Assembly: GCA_903938935.1 (NCBI GenBank)
Contig: CAJAFD010000156.1
Coordinates: forward strand, 1 to 6,565
Length of the DNA: 6,565 bases
Direction of reading: 5' to 3'
Source: an uncultured Opitutia bacterium
GTDB taxonomy: Bacteria; Verrucomicrobiota; Verrucomicrobiia; Opitutales; Opitutaceae
This document shows positions 6,081-6,565 of the stretch, in pieces; the first letter of the stretch is position 1; every line of letters starts with the position of its first letter. The translations under genes and the position numbers were made by a program. Under the pieces are notes generated by a model. It saw only the letters and a program-made list of their open reading frames with translations, searched no databases and had not been told where the DNA came from.

Positions 6081-6565
6081 TTAACGCGCCTCGCTCAAGC
6101 GCGCGATCACCGCCGGCAACAACGCGTGTTCGGCTGCGTGGACTTTCGCCGCGAGCGTTGCCAAGGTCTCGCCCGGCGCCACGCGCACCGTGGCTTGATC
6201 GAGAATCGGACCGCCATCAACTTCCGCCGTCACGCCGTGGACGGTGCAACCCGTCACCTTTACGCCGCGCCGGAAAGCCTGGCCGATGCCGTCGAGCCCC
6301 GGAAAACTCGGCAACAAACTCGGGTGCAGAGTAATAATTTTCCCCGCAAACGCCGCGAGGAAGCCTGGCTTGATCACGCGCATGAAGCCCGCGAGCACGA
6401 CGAGATCAGGCTGCGCCGCGCGCACAGCGGCGATGAACCGCGTTTCGCCTTCACCCTCGAGCTTCGTCTTAAACGGCGCGGGGTCGAGGTAGCTCGCCGG
6501 TACGCCGAAACGCGGGCCGAGCGCGAGGATGCCCGCATCAGGTTTATCGGAAAACAGCGCGACGA
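6081..6565 (-). CDS. purN: Phosphoribosylglycinamide formyltransferase PurN, N-terminus cut by the window edge
   Basis: The minus-strand frame is open from the window edge (6565) to the TAA at 6081-6083 and gives about 161 residues, beginning VALFSDKPDAGILALG. It lacks roughly the first 35 residues, including the GSGSN phosphate loop. PurN transfers a formyl group from 10-formyl-tetrahydrofolate to GAR in cytoplasmic purine synthesis. Motifs present are PDLVVLAGFMRVIKPGFL, LHPSLLPSFPG, GCTVHGVTAEVDGGPIL and a C-terminal AAEHALLPAVIARL helix. Compared with E. coli PurN, the catalytic His108 (codon 6324-6326) and Asp144 (6216-6218) are kept. The Asn106 position is Thr (codon ACT, 6330-6332), giving ITLHPSLLP where NIHPSLLP is usual. 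A GTG at 6423-6425 is an internal codon, not the start, because the homology continues upstream of it. The protein ends soon after the last helix, shorter than E. coli PurN. It is convergent with the operon and functionally unrelated. Confidence 0.92.
   Translation of the reverse strand, partial: VALFSDKPDAGILALGPRFGVPASYLDPAPFKTKLEGEGETRFIAAVRAAQPDLVVLAGFMRVIKPGFLAAFAGKIITLHPSLLPSFPGLDGIGQAFRRGVKVTGCTVHGVTAEVDGGPILDQATVRVAPGETLATLAAKVHAAEHALLPAVIARLSEAR

Noticed and set aside
6081..6425. GTG at 6425 as the purN start
   Set aside because: PurN homology (VALFSDKPDAG onward) continues in the same frame upstream to the window edge, so this GTG is an internal valine codon.

Overview
The window is a GC-rich bacterial segment with long C-ending-codon genes. 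It most resembles a Verrucomicrobiota genome of the Opitutaceae type, or a related PVC-group bacterium. This rests on a two-domain DUF1080 protein, Tat-exported Gfo/Idh/MocA and TIM-barrel proteins, a secreted SUMF1-fold protein and starts without Shine-Dalgarno sequences. The assignment is by family recognition only; there is no rRNA or other phylogenetic marker here.

Layout: positions 1-182 (minus) hold the first 60 codons of an MFS permease of the nucleoside-permease-like type. A 170-bp divergent intergenic region (183-352) carries a 13-bp palindrome and a 9-bp perfect stem-loop. Positions 353-6047 (plus) hold five genes in one direction: two-domain DUF1080 protein, Tat-exported Gfo/Idh/MocA oxidoreductase, Tat-exported xylose-isomerase-like TIM-barrel protein, ApbE FAD:protein FMN transferase, and a SUMF1-like protein. 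Gaps are 49, 9 and 10 bp, and the last pair overlaps by 4 bp (ATGA), so this looks like one operon, possibly with an extra promoter in the 49-bp gap. A short hairpin-forming spacer (6048-6080) separates it from a convergent, truncated purN (6081-6565, minus).

How the genes may work together: DUF1080 (3-keto-disaccharide hydrolase family), Gfo/Idh/MocA dehydrogenase and a sugar isomerase/epimerase-like TIM barrel are the protein families of the 3-keto-glycoside route, in which C3 of a glycoside is oxidised, the glycosidic bond is broken by elimination and hydration, and the keto-sugar is reduced again. All five operon products have an export signal, so the work probably takes place in the periplasm, and the divergent MFS protein could import the product. 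ApbE adds a flavinylation activity whose target is not in the window. The SUMF1 protein lacks both cysteines of formylglycine-generating enzyme and is unlikely to activate sulfatases. PurN is ordinary housekeeping purine synthesis, apart from a Thr at the position of its catalytic Asn.

No tRNA, rRNA, CRISPR array, insertion sequence or phage gene was seen. No convincing sigma-70 promoter could be picked out by eye.
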